A stretch of 64,000 nt of DNA from Rhynchonema sp. JSB1_4 (lineage: Eukaryota; Nematoda; Chromadorea; Monhysterida; Xyalidae). A program made the position numbers and the translations under genes. Location of the stretch: positions 1 through 64,000 of the forward strand of contig JASAMV010003338.1 of assembly GCA_030248065.1 (NCBI GenBank), given 5' to 3'. Below, piece after piece: positions 21,574-33,800 of the stretch. Positions within the stretch are counted from its first letter, which is position 1. Each line of letters starts with the position of its first letter. The notes below the pieces were generated by a model. The model ran no database searches, had not been told where the DNA came from, and was given only the letters and a program-made list of their open reading frames with translations.

Positions 21574-22472
21574 CAGGGTAGTACTTGGGGGGGGGGTGGG
21601 GGGGGGGTCCCCCCAAATTCATCTATCTATCGTCAACACTTTTTGATTTCATCTATCTATCGTCAACACATATGGGCAAATCTATCTATCGTCAACAAAT
21701 TTTGGGAACAATCTATCTATCGTCAACACATTTCGAACCCAAAATTGACATTTTTGCCTCAAAATGGCTCAAAATCGGTATTTTTCACCACAAATAGGCA
21801 AAAATCGCGCGCTACGCGCGGATTTAGTACATCTATACACATTTTCATTAATATTTACACCAGTGGTGTAGCTACCCAGGCGGGGCGGCAACCTACTGTA
21901 CCACCCAAAATGCGGGGCGGCAACCTACCTACTGTACCAGCCGAGCTAGGGGGGGGGGGGTCGTACCACTTGGGGGGGGTCATCTGGCAACCGAAATTTT
22001 TTATGTCTAAATACTGAAGAAAATGTGGCCTAAAACACTAATTTCGCGCGCAGCGCGCGATTTTTCGCCTATTTGCAGACAAATATGCTAATTTTATGCA
22101 ATTTTAAGCCAAAAATGAATGTTTTGGGTGAAAAGTTAGGTGGGGCGGCAACCTACCTACTGTACCAGGGGAGGGGCGGCAACCTACCTACTGTCCCCGG
22201 CGCGGGGCGGCAACCTACCTACTGTACCTTGGGGGGGGACCCCCCCCCACCCCCCCCCCAGCCACACCATTGATTTACACATTATTACCTACTTAATGCA
22301 CTAATCTATACCTTGATTTTTGGCGACCCCCCCCCCCCACCATCTATCTATCGTCAACAATTTTGGGTCGTCCCCCCCCCCCCAGATTTCGGACTTGGGT
22401 CATCTATCTATCGTCAACACATTTCGGGTCCCAATCTATCTATCGTCAACACCCTGACCAAGTACTACACTG
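21574..22472. mobile_element. level-2 MITE, word ATCTATCTATCGTCAACAC
   Basis: It starts CAGGGTAGTACTTGG and ends CCAAGTACTACACTG; GTTATTTG is duplicated exactly (21566-21573 and 22473-22480). The word ATCTATCTATCGTCAACAC is repeated four times on the left and three times on the right. The core has CGCGCGCTACGCGCG. It is interrupted by 21861-22272. Confidence 0.9.
21861..22272. mobile_element. level-3 MITE, word GGCGGCAACCTACCTACTGTACC
   Basis: It starts CAGTGGTGTAGCTACC and ends CAGCCACACCATTG, with ATTTACAC duplicated exactly (21853-21860 and 22273-22280). The word CGGCAACCTACCTACTGTACC occurs about five times. The core has CGCGCGCAGCGCGCG. It is the youngest layer of a three-level nest. 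Confidence 0.9.
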
Positions 22473-22677
22473 GTTATTTGGCGTTTTTTTTGGAGGTTTC
22501 ACTTAAAGTTTACCTATTTTTGGCCTAAAAATGCCCATTTTAGGCCTAAATTTGCCCATTTTAGGAAAAAATTGGGGGAGCAGACGTATCCGGAGGGGGA
22601 ACAGTGGGGCAGGCGTACCTCGGAGGGGGAACAGACGTACCCGAGGGGGGACCCCCCTCCCCCCAGGAACTACACTG

Positions 22678-23240
22678 CCCCCAAATCTCCGGCCCAGCCC
22701 GGCCCGGTGGACCAAGTCCAAAATCGCGGCCCGGCCCAGCCCGTGTACCGGGCCGGGCCGGCCCGTTTCCGATCTCTTGGGGGTAGTGTACCAGGCCGGG
22801 GCGGGTAGGGTACCATTGGGGTGACCCCCCTCCCCCCAGCCACAGCACTGCCCCCCCGTAATCCAGCCCCCAAAAATGGGTCAGTTGATTAATAGGGCCC
22901 CCCCAAAGTAACATCCCCTATACAGTAGTAGTGTATTAACGCTTGATAGTGGTGCACAAGTACATTTACCTACGCACGTTTGTTGTTCGTTCAGAGCACA
23001 TAATACGCCTCTTATTGACGAATAGACACGATTAAAAGCGATTACAGGCGAAAAACATCCTTTCAAACCCCTTTTTAGAGGTTTTTGGGGGTATTTCTGG
23101 GAACAATTTTTTCAGGTTCGGGTCAGTGAATTAATAGAGCTCCCGGAATAGAGCCCCCCCGTAATAGAGCCCCCCAAAATGGGGTCAGTGAGTTGATAGA
23201 GCCCCCTTCTATTTAGGTTTTCACGGTACACTGGGGAGCA
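22678..23240. repeat. GGCCGGGCC remnant and poly-C element
   Basis: From 22678 to 22850 is GGCCCGGCCC-rich sequence ending in AGCCACAGCACTG, the right end of the family seen complete at 58911-59324. From 22850 to 23240 is a poly-C/ACGG-type element. A block around 22.91-22.96 kb is an inverted copy of 18.46-18.50 kb, and 22.97-23.11 kb resembles 58.06-58.21 kb. Confidence 0.6.
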
Positions 23241-23465
23241 GAAAAATCAGACGACATTTCTCCAGTTGCATTGCATGTCAAGAACAAGGCAAGCCCCACT
23301 GAGCGCGAGCACACATGTCGAGATTGTTCAGGCACAGTATGGCCACAAAGATGTCTCCATTGCCGGACCAGTTCAGGTTTGTCACTTTATTTCTATCGAC
23401 TTTGTCTCAGAGCTCCGAGGTGGAAATAAGAGGTCCAGCTAGAACCGACCGGCCCACCGACCGAC

Positions 23466-24168
23466 ATGATGTCTGCGTTGGAAACGAACGAAAAGTTCTA
23501 CGCGTTGCATATCTGGCCGTGTGGTCCACATTTGGCTCAATATGTCTGGCAGAATCGACATGATTTCGAAGACAAATCGGTGCTCGAACTGGGCGTTGGA
23601 GGGACCGGACTGCCCGGACTTGCGGCCGCAAAGGCAGGCGCTGCACATGGCAAGTGCTGACCGTTGTAATTTTAGGTTTTTTATTGTTTAAAAATAGAAT
23701 ATTTTTTATCTCTTTCTTTTTCCAGTCACTTTCACCGACATGTCCGATCATGTGGCTGCACAAGAGCTGTTACAGCGAAATATCGATTGTAATAACTTGG
23801 ATGCGGCCAAATACACGATTTGTGATCTCGACTGGCGCACATTCACAGACGAATTGGCGTGCACGCGGTTTGCGCCGTTGGACATCATTTTGGCTTCGGA
23901 TTGTTTCTACGATCCAAGCGTGTTTGAGCCGTGTCTATCCACAATCAACACGCTTTTAATCGCGAATCCGACCGCTGTTTGCGTGTTCGCCTACCAGCTC
24001 AGAGACGCCGATTGGACTATTGAAACATTATTGAATAAGTTGGCATTGGAATGCAAATTGATTGATCCAAACAGCTATCATGGTGAATGTTTGCTGACGT
24101 CGGCAACATTTGATGCTGAAATGCGTCGACATACAATTGTTTTGGCTGAACTGCGCCGAAAATTGTGA
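23466..24168 (+). CDS. METTL23: METTL23-like protein methyltransferase
   Basis: This is a seven-β-strand, SAM-dependent methyltransferase of the METTL23 group (in mammals, histone arginine methylation). Two exons, 23466-23649 and 23726-24168, give 208 residues (human 190). Visible features are HIWPCGPHLAQYVW, the SAM-binding motif I (VLELGVGGTGLPG), post-I (VTFTDMSD), DIILASDCFYDP, and the C-terminal YQLRDADWTIETLL. The intron begins GC (G|GCAAGT) and ends TTTTTCCAG: splicing there restores AAH-VTFTDM in frame, whereas reading through stops at once. The ATG at 23466 follows an in-frame stop (23421); an upstream exon in 23.2-23.45 kb is possible. AATAAA lies 64 bp after the stop. Confidence 0.87.
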
Positions 24169-24231
24169 TATTTTCTACGAAGCACTGTTATCCATCCTTT
24201 TTATTCTTGTCGTTTCACGCATGATCAAAAA

Positions 24232-24237
24232 AATAAA
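24232..24237 (+). promoter_or_regulatory. poly(A) signal for METTL23
   Basis: AATAAA, 64 bp downstream of the METTL23 stop and upstream of the first PPME1 exon that I can identify. Confidence 0.6.
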
Positions 24238-24334
24238 CTGAGGGCCAGACGTGACATTTTTGATTTCGTTTTATGTCAAGACAGGTAACCAAATCAGATG
24301 AAAAACAGTAGCTTGCATCTTGTCCGGTTTTCAG

Positions 24335-26576
24335 GTTGCCTAAAGCGCCGCGACGTGCCGCAGCATCGAAACTCGATTTCACGCCGTTGTGTTGGACGGA
24401 ATTCTTTGATCGAAAACTGAATGTGACGAATGATGACCTCTCGGCTACGTTCAACGTCTACATCAAGGGTGATCCGTCTACATGTGATGTTGTGTTCTTT
24501 CTCTTGCACGGTGGCGGATACTCCAGTCTGACATGGGCTTGCTTTGCGGTTGGTACATTGCTCCCTGTCCCTTCATGCATTTTTTGTGTTTGTTGTCAAT
24601 TGAGTGGCAATTGAAGTTTTCACGTCATGCAGGAAGAAATCACCCGTCTGATCAATTGTGCCATTATCGCTCCCGATCTACGTGGTCACGGTTGGTTGCG
24701 ACCGACCTCTTATTGTTTCTGCTATAAATATAAATGTACCCTGTTTTAGGTTTGACTACTTCACACGATGAACTCTGTCTTGGCACCGATCAACAAGTCA
24801 GGTCAGCAAACGCGCTCGTGTTTTTTTGCCCGTTAAAGGCAGTGTGCAAAGAATAGTTATAGGCGTTTTTTCGGCCATTTTTGTCAGGAAATTGAGACCA
24901 GGCATTAAACAAAGATTCAACAAGTGTGCAAGGATATTTTGAATCAATAAACCCCGATTCTATGCGTACTCACTTCACTTACTGAACTTTTTCATTTGCA
25001 GTGATATCGTCGCGATATACAACGGTCTGAAAGTTGAGCTGGGTAACAAGCCAGTATTTCTAATGGGACACAGGTATTGGTAGCTGTTATGATCGCTTGT
25101 TTTGTCAGCAAATCGTGAAAATGTGACACAGTGCTCCAATCCTTCTGCACGCAGTCCAACCATTTTTCATCCCTGACATTGCAGCATGGGCGGTGCATTA
25201 GCGGTGCACGTCGCCCCGTCATTCCAACCGTCGTTGTGTGCATTGTGTGTGGTCGATGTTGTCGAGGGTTCGGCACTTGACGCATTGCGTGGCATGCAGA
25301 CATTCCTCAGAGGACGACCCACGCATTTCGACACCGTAGAACAGGCGATTGAGTGGTGGTGCGTTCTATTCTGCTTGACTCTGGTACAGTGCAGCTGGTT
25401 TTTAAAATCTCGAAGCTGATCCGATCTTTGTTCTGGATTGAGGGTGTTCAGAGATCTATTGATGACCCATATTGCAATCAGCGTAAAACTGCCTTGCTGT
25501 CTGAATGGAATAAATATCCTGAAAAAACTCGAATCACTCTCAATGCGAAAAAGCAACGTGACCAGGGCCCTGTCCACAGCAACCGAATTACGCTAATCTG
25601 AAGCTCAGCATTAGCATAACGCAAACGTAAATGAGAAAATGAAATTACAGCCTCATAAATGTGCGAAGGATTTTCTCTTTTATGTTTGGGTAGGTCAGGT
25701 AATTCAGCTTCTATGGAGCGAGCCCAGGACATGCTCATTCGTGATGTGTTTGATAGCGTTCTGGGGGGTTTTCGCCTAAGGCATAATGATTGATTTTCCT
25801 GATCAAGCAAGCGGTATACGGCAGTTTCCCTGACCGTCTTAGGATGTAACAATTGTTGTAAAGTTAGTGGCCAAGCATGATGCACCCAATTGCAGCACAC
25901 GCACGGGCACGGTGCGCAACCATCGATCGGCACGCGTGTCAATGCCGACGCAGATTGTGACAGTGGATGAAACATCGAGCACACAGCAACACGAACAGCA
26001 GCCAATAACAACGGACTCAAGTGATGTGTTGGGCGAAATTCAGGAAGAAGAATGCAATAGGGATGAGACTAGCTCAGTGCCTGAAACATCATGTGCAGCA
26101 TCGTCGACCACACGATACACGTGGCGCATCGACCTGACCAAGACCGAGCCGAACTGGCGTGGCTGGTTCGAGGGACTGTCTGCCAAGTTCCTGGCCGTGC
26201 CCGTGCCGAAACTGTTGCTGTTGGCTGGCGTCGATCGACTCGACAAGTCAGTGCTCACTTGCTGCGGCAACTTATGCTTTCAAATAATTATCACTGCTTG
26301 TAATGTGAACTGTGGCAGCATAAATGTTGCTTTCTTTTTTTCACAGCGGCGCGGTGCATCAATGCATTATCAGTGCTCATAATGTCATGCGATTGCAGGG
26401 ACCTGACCGTCGGCCAGATGCAGGGTAAGTTCCAGATGATTGTGCTGCCCCGAGTGGGACACGCTGTACACGAGGACTCGCCCGGTCGCGTTGCTGATGC
26501 GCTCGCTACGTTTTGTGTCAGAAATCGGTTCTGCACAGCAAAGACTGAATTCGCACCAGTCTATCCGGGCTGTTGA
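24335..26576 (+). CDS. PPME1: protein phosphatase methylesterase 1
   Basis: PPME1 is an α/β-hydrolase that removes the C-terminal methyl ester from the PP2A catalytic subunit. Exons: 24335-24548, 24633-24690, 24750-24801, 25002-25073, 25185-25358, 25896-26246 and 26399-26576, all GT-AG and in frame. Motifs are the oxyanion LLHGGGYSSLTW, APDLRGHG, the nucleophile elbow MGH-S-MGG (Ser codon split by an intron), LRGRPTHF, the acid-containing LLLAGVDRLDK and GHAVHED with the catalytic His. The C-terminus VYPGC matches the family. A linker of ~55 residues rich in Ser/Thr/Glu replaces the acidic loop of vertebrates. The first exon (initiator ATG) is not identified; 24335 is an acceptor needing one upstream. 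Confidence 0.93.
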
Positions 26577-27816
26577 GCTTCGAAGTGTATCCGTGAATAT
26601 GAATGCAGTGTGAACATGAATGAATGTATACAGTATGATAATGAACGGACTGCTGTGGCGTTTGATAAGTTATTATGACAATCAGCCATTCCCTCGATTT
26701 TGCTTAATAATAATGCCTGAAAGTGATCGTTCAGTCGTTGCCCTTCACAAACATCCGTCGTACTCGTAGCAAATTTGGACGTTCGGTACAAGACATCACA
26801 GAGTGCAGATTTCGACTGGTGCATGAGCGTCTCCTATTCCACAGCGCCTGAATAGTGGCAGAAATGTGACTCAATATAGTAACACCCGCCGGGTTTCAGA
26901 CCTTTCATATTCACTGAAACTAGATTGAGAAATAACCTATGGGCGTAAATGTGATGAAAATAACGACCACGTCCATCAATCTAACACAAGAACAACATAT
27001 CAGGAACACGGTACATGGTTTCACAAACCAACAAATTATATACAATAATACACATGCAGAGTGACCCAGAATGAACAAGAACATTTGCGAGCCGATCTCG
27101 ACTGTGGCTTTACATGGAAATGCGTTTTCTAAAATACTGTTCCAAGGCATTGGCGGTCTCGTTTTTTTTGTGTTAAAATTTGGTGTGGTGAAGTGCTTTG
27201 ACGAATGAACCAACCAAGTTTGGCGAAGGACGTTTGTTCGCATTTTTGCAAGCGGGCTATGGTTTGGTGTTCATCTGCTTCAAGCAGCTCATTCGTGGAA
27301 AGCTAATATGAGCAAACTAAACTGTAACACCAAGACTGACGATGCATTCGAATCCAATCCTTGGTCACCCTAGGCCATCCTGGTATACACAGGGTGACCC
27401 AACAAACATGGAACTTTTTTGATTGAGCTTGGATTTCTGCCGCAAAGCCTGATGTGCGTGTTACACCTCGATTGAAAGCCAAAGTAAATTACTGCTTTGT
27501 AGTAGAATACGATCCAGTACAATTGTTTTAATCGATGAGCTACTGATTGTACCGTGAAGGACGCACGGTACTCTCGCTTGCTGTTGCCCGCAACCGAATG
27601 TGCATCTAGTACGTTTGTCATTCTATCGTATCACGTTGAACACAATAAAGTAAAACTTGGGCTGCCGATCGAGGTGCAGTGCAACACGTCTCTCAGGGTT
27701 CCTCTGTGGCCGAAATCCAAACTCATCAGAAAGATTTCTACTTTTTGCTAGGTCACACTGCATATTATACAAATACAACACGAAATATAAATAAGAAATC
27801 CGTTTTGTACAGCTTG
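26577..27816. other. convergent intergenic region, nothing recognised
   Basis: This lies between PPME1 (+) and the end of zinc-module gene 1 (-). Open frames up to ~107 codons have no recognisable domain and no splice support. No repeats stand out. Confidence 0.5.
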
Positions 27817-30800
27817 TCATCCGGAAGAGCCCAGGAAATCTTCGTCCTCGAATTCAGGCACATACGACGGGTCATCGTCTTCCTGCATTTCAACAGATCA
27901 TATGTTTGTACAGCCTTGGCCATACCAGTATATGCTTTGCTGGAATCCGGACCACGCCTTTTACGTGGCAACATTTGGTGATATTTAGAATCGAAAACTT
28001 GTTAAAAAGGTGTTTGCCGAAGAACTTTTACCTTGATCCCAATTAGCAGTTTTCAAAATATCGCTCAAAATTCTCACATCAGAAGTTAATGTGGCCGATC
28101 CGGACTCCACCACTACATGCCGGCAAGTTTTAGCGTTGACTTACGAGCAGCGCAATCTGTTCGAGACTCTTGCCAGCCTTTCGTTGTATCGCCGTCGTAT
28201 AGTGAATGTATTCCGGCAACGTCTGCAACAGATAATGCCAATGGTACGATGCGTGTTTGAACTCGCGTCAAACTATCAGCACTCACAGTGACGTCGATGC
28301 CCAAACGCTCAGCCTTCTTCTTCATTTGAAACTTGTACTTCAAACGCAGCGCCTCGACGTGATTTTTTCTGAGAATGAACACCGGATCGGTCAGCCATTC
28401 CTTTTTGAAGTCATCACGGGCACGAAGCACCCGTTCGTGATGTGCCACCATCTCCTTTTTCGTCATGCCCTGACGCACATAGTCGTAGAACGCACGCCAC
28501 GTCTGCAAACAGACATCTTTTGATTGACAAACCAACAACTCCTTCATTTTCATTGGAAGAATTAACGCGGAATCAAGATTCTCCTATGTCCCGCCCCCGC
28601 GTGTTTTCGAGCTTAATTTCACAATCTAGCTCATTCAGTTCCTTTTTTGGATCCCATCAGAAATAACAGTCGTGTTGGATACGCAGTACATAACACTAGC
28701 CTTTTGCAGCTCCATGTACCGTTCATCGCCAGGTTTGAGGCCGGCCACCACTGGATTTTTATACGGCTGGTAGTTCACATTCTCGCGCTTCATTGTCTAC
28801 AGAAAAAAAGAATGAATAAAAGTTAGTGAAAGGTTAGACTTCACCATCTGGTCTATCCTCATGATAGTGGTCTTGATCCGGACCTGTCATTTTCGGTCAC
28901 CAGCATGGAAATGTTGGAGGTTGACGTGAGATTGGGAATTAGGGTCAAAGATATACACTACACAGTATATTTTGAACTGTTGGAAGGTCGCCATGAAGAG
29001 AATGTACTGTTTGACTCAATCATCCATCACACACCGTCCAATCAGCGTGATTGTGTGCGCCTTTGGCCAAAATTCCTGCAACGCGCGACTTGGTTGAATA
29101 CAGATATCTGAATACCATCGGACAATTCTTCGGTGGCGTCAGCGTAATTCGGCCGCACGTCTTGCCCTTTTTGCCCCAACGTCTGTAACATGGAAATTCA
29201 ACAATTGTTATAGTAAATTTCTAATTTCGTTGCCTCATGCACTCTTACAGACGCAGGGAAACTCCCGTTCGAAGTCGAAGCAGGCAACGAGCTCAGCACA
29301 CAGTGAACAAGCCACGCAGCTGACACACACAGCTTGTGTGACTGAAACATTCGAAACGCGCACGAGCCAGCTGCGTGGCTTGTTGACTGTGTGTTGAGCT
29401 TGTTGCCTGCTTCGACTTCGAACGGGAGTTTTCCAGCGTCTGTAATAATGCATGAGGCAATGAAATTTGCTTACTTAGAAACTTACTATACCAGACCTGA
29501 CATGATCAAAAGCCACACATTCTCACTTCGCTATGAGACCGCTATATAACCCGCTATGCCGGTTACAAATAATAGTCACAATAATTAAATGGATAGGAAA
29601 TCAGAGAGGTTTGGGAACATTTGGAATCATAAAATATCATTCCAAAACGCTCACAGTAAGAGGCTTTCACTATTGTATACATATGCATGGATATACAATC
29701 CCACCACTCACTGACCTGGTCGCACAGCCCCACCATCCGCTGACGAGCGTCGGATCGCGTGTGAATGGTCGGCGAAAACCACGGAGCATTTTTGTGTCCG
29801 ACAACGCTGAATACTCGCCCATCCACGCCTTCCACTCTTCACTGCTGCCGATTCGAGCCAACAACTCAACAACATTCGTGCCATCCTCCTCCACTCGCTG
29901 TCCTGCAATCGGTGAACATGCGTAGAGCCCGCCGTTCATACATTCCGAGATTATCACCATCATTATGCACTCTATTACCAGAGAACTGTGCCCACGAGGA
30001 GACCCGCCTGGGGGGGCTGGTATAGGGGACTTTTAAGGGGGAGATACTGTGCCATACTAATTACACTAATTCCGTGTGGGTTGAATTTTTACTGGTAAAA
30101 ATGTGCACAAATCACGCACAGCACGTTTAGTCGACTTTCAGACATTCTTACCAAAAAAGGTACTTTTGGGTTAAATGTCGGGGGGAGACAGTTTTAGAGG
30201 AGAGGTACCATCCACAGCGCGTGGGCACGTATCGTACCCGTGAGCGGGTCCAAAAAGACACGAGATCTAAACCTATCGCTCGCGTAAAACACTACCAAAT
30301 GCACCCATGCACAGAGTAATCAAACAGATACTCACTGATCACTCGCGTGTCGAATATCTTTGGAATGTGCGGCATCTCTGTCGAGTCCGGTCTTGGCAGG
30401 TCACCCATCGAGGCGGCGGCAACCACGTGGTCAAACTGGCCATGTGTCATATCAAAGAATGGATTGCCAAGCAAGTCACTCGAAGACACCGTCGTTGAGT
30501 CACCGTCTTTGATCGGCGTTGTTAATGTTGATGACAGACTGCTCGCATTCGCACACTCTAGCTTGAGGCTCTGTAGTTATCAGACGTTTCCTGACAACTA
30601 TCAAACTCGGTGATCGGATCGGACAGATCACGTCAATACGAACGGACCACCCAAACCGATCCGAACACCAAGTATGATATCGACCCTGATGATCAGTGAA
30701 ACGTTGGCTTGGCGGGATAGGATATAGGTAAATATGATCCACAAACTAAAAACGTTTGCCACAGCCACAATTACAGGAACAGATGTCAACATTAGTACAT

Positions 30801-33800
30801 GATAGTCTTTCTGTTTTATATCAGTCTGGAAGCGGTACACAGAAAGTGTTTCATCATCGTGCATGGTCGACCACGCGGCTCAAAACATGCATGTTATTTG
30901 ATGGTTGCTGTTGCGATGAAACATTTGCTGTATTATGCTTGGACCGAGAATAAAATGAAGAACTATGTATATACATATCTACCACCAACCGTCCAACCGC
31001 CGTGATTGTGATCGCCCTTGACCTCAACAGCTGCGATACGGTATTCACTTGAGAGCAGCCATCTGAACTCAATCGGACACGGTGTTGTCGGCTGGCGAAA
31101 TTTGGGCCAAAACCTCAAAACATAAGGCGAGATGTCCACTTGTGTGAGGTTGTAAGAGCGGTTACAAAAACTCGGCTATATCGGATCGTACCTTGATAAC
31201 GTGTGACTTTCACGTGTGAAACAATTTTTTGAAATTTATTGATACAAGTAATTTTGACCGGCGCAAAACTCCATTGGAGACTGTACTGGCAGATGAAAAA
31301 AAAGCATTTTTTGAAAAAAAAACGTTTTTTGTTTTTTCCGAGACCCGAATATGTTCCCATATATTTCTGTGGATCGGTTTGGTTTTTTATCGGAAAAATA
31401 CCGGTTCTTTATTTTGACTTTGCCAAAATTTTTCTAACGCAAAACTGAACGCTTAGCGTTCTTCAAGAAACAACTTGCCTACACGACCATACTTTGATCC
31501 AAAATCTTCACATTTTTGGATTTTTTCCTCCCTGAGAATACTGGAAAAAATATTGTAAAAAACGTCTTTCCACGGAAAAAAAGAACGGTTCCTTATGACA
31601 GCAGATTCCAAAACCGCAGCAAATTACTTCTGGGCTTCTTAAATCAATAGCAACACAGTAAAAAACCTTACTATCCTCAGCTCAAACATGTAACCAAGGG
31701 AGATTCAATCTGATCACCGGTCAACGTTTCGAAACACACCTCGATCCACACTGATGGGTCATGCTGATGGCGTTGGGATCGGACCGTAATACACGACTGC
31801 GCACCTCCTTCATTTTGCTGTCGGACAGTTTGTAGTATTCCTGCATCCATTGTCGCACCTCCTCCTTGCTGCCCAATCGAACCAACAACTCAATAACGCG
31901 TTGACCGTGGTTGTCATTCAGCAACCCTATTAGTTTACGTGGACTATGACTCGGCTTATATACGAATCGCAACATGCTACTGGTCGGATACGAATCAGCA
32001 GTTTGCAGATGAGAAGCGTGAAATATCACAAAGTGACACGGTGGTCGGTCCGCGGTCTGACCTAAGTCACGTGACCTTTTCATTGATGGTATGGTATCCA
32101 GGAATTTCCTGCTGGCAACGAATTTCATCAATGAGTGTCGATCATCAATTATAGTTGTTGCAAAAGCCATGCAAAAATACCAAGGCAGCAATCTCCAAGT
32201 AGTGGTTATGCTTGTAAGGCGCATAAGCAACATAAATGGACTCACTGACAACTCTGGCTTCAACCGTGGTGGGAATGTGCGGACATTGTTTGGCATCAGG
32301 TTCAGGCAGGTCATCCATAGTGTCACGTGCAAGTGCAAAGTTGGTCGATCCCTTTCGCATATGGAAAAATGGATTGCCCTTTAGTTCAGTGCCCAGTCGT
32401 TCTGCAGTATCGTCGCCCGCCGCCCTCTGTACGTCAGCCCAGCCCAGCTTCAGACTCTGCAACAACAATCTGATGCTATTCGGAGATAGCATGAAACACA
32501 CCATCAGTATCAACCATTTCTGACTTATTCAAACGTGAAATAAGCACCAAACATCACGTTAGCAGCAACAACAATGCATTGGGTCTGCGTAAAATCATCT
32601 GAGTGTGGTGTTACCCCTCGGCATGGTGGCCGGGCCCACCCAGGCCGAGCTCAGATCTGCACAATTGGAGCCCACAAAGCCCAAACCCCCTGTGCAACAA
32701 CAACAATGCCCCAATATTGACCGACCGTCCAATCGCCGTGGTTGTGCTGGGCGACAACGACCACAGCAGCGATGTGATGTTCAGTTGAATAAAGCCATCT
32801 GATCTGGATCGGACACGGCATTGTCGGCCGATTGCTCGTCCATATTCTGAATAAGCTGCCTTTATTCGTCGGAACCAACAGAACACGATAGCCCAGTTGG
32901 CTGACTTCAAATCCTACAGCGTATCAAGACAGAAAGCTGGCAAGCCAACGTACTTCGATGCGCAACAGTAGACGGCGGTGGACAGATGGGGAGTGGATCG
33001 GAAAGCGCGATGTCTCAGTTCGTGCATCTTGCTGTCCGACAACCGATTGTATTCTTGAATCCATTCTCGCATTTCGTCTTTGCCGCCGACTCGCGCCAAC
33101 AATTCAATTACTTTACAACAGTCCGCTTTGTCGTGCACTCCTGTAAAATCCCTTGTTTGCGAGTTTCCGAGAAAACGGGTTGAAAGACGAACTGCACCTT
33201 TTGGCCTGGAAAATATCGGAAAAAACTGTTTCTTCCAAAAAAAAAACTGAACGACGAATTACTCGATGTGAACTCCGGTCAATGTCTGTTGTTTCGTTCC
33301 GAAGAAACCTGACAAGAAAGGTAGACAAACTCACTGACAACTCTGGTATCCAAAATATCGGGAACATGCGGCAATTGCGCGCGGTCTGGTTTCGGCAGGT
33401 CATCCCAGGAGGCCAGAGCCAATGCGTGGTTGATCCGGCCACATCGCATGTTGAAGTAACCATTATCACCCAAACGGTGCATCAGTGATGAGCCGGTTCG
33501 ATGTTTCGAATGCTTCTGAGTGGACTGGGCTGCGCGACGTGGCCGTTTGCGACCGACCGAAATGTCGGAGCTGTCCGATGCGCGCTCAAAATCTCCGTCC
33601 GAATCCTCGACCAACGCCAGTTTTAGGTCATCATCATCATCATCCTCCACTTCCATCTTCACAATGCCGCCAATCGAGATCACGGTGGATTCGTTGTGCG
33701 CATTCGCATACCTGTACAGTGCTCCGCAAACTGAACATAACTTGACACAGTCTATCCAAATTAGGGTGGCACAATCGGGCGGCAGTCATTTTCGGGTGGA

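Larger units (their letters stand above)
21373..22677. mobile_element. level-1 MITE, word GGGGGAACAGACGTACC, hosting two further levels
   Basis: It has CAGTGTAGTTCCTGGTCC at the left and CCAGGAACTACACTG at the right, the same subfamily as 16381-16768. The body is split at 21573/22473 by a second element. Flanks do not match (GGGGTAGG / CCCCAAAT), so it may sit in rearranged GGGCCGGGCC sequence. Confidence 0.8.

Noticed and set aside
23264..23374. Possible METTL23 upstream exon (PLPDQFRF)
   Set aside because: FRF resembles the family N-terminus, but no splice choice joins it in frame to the catalytic exon.
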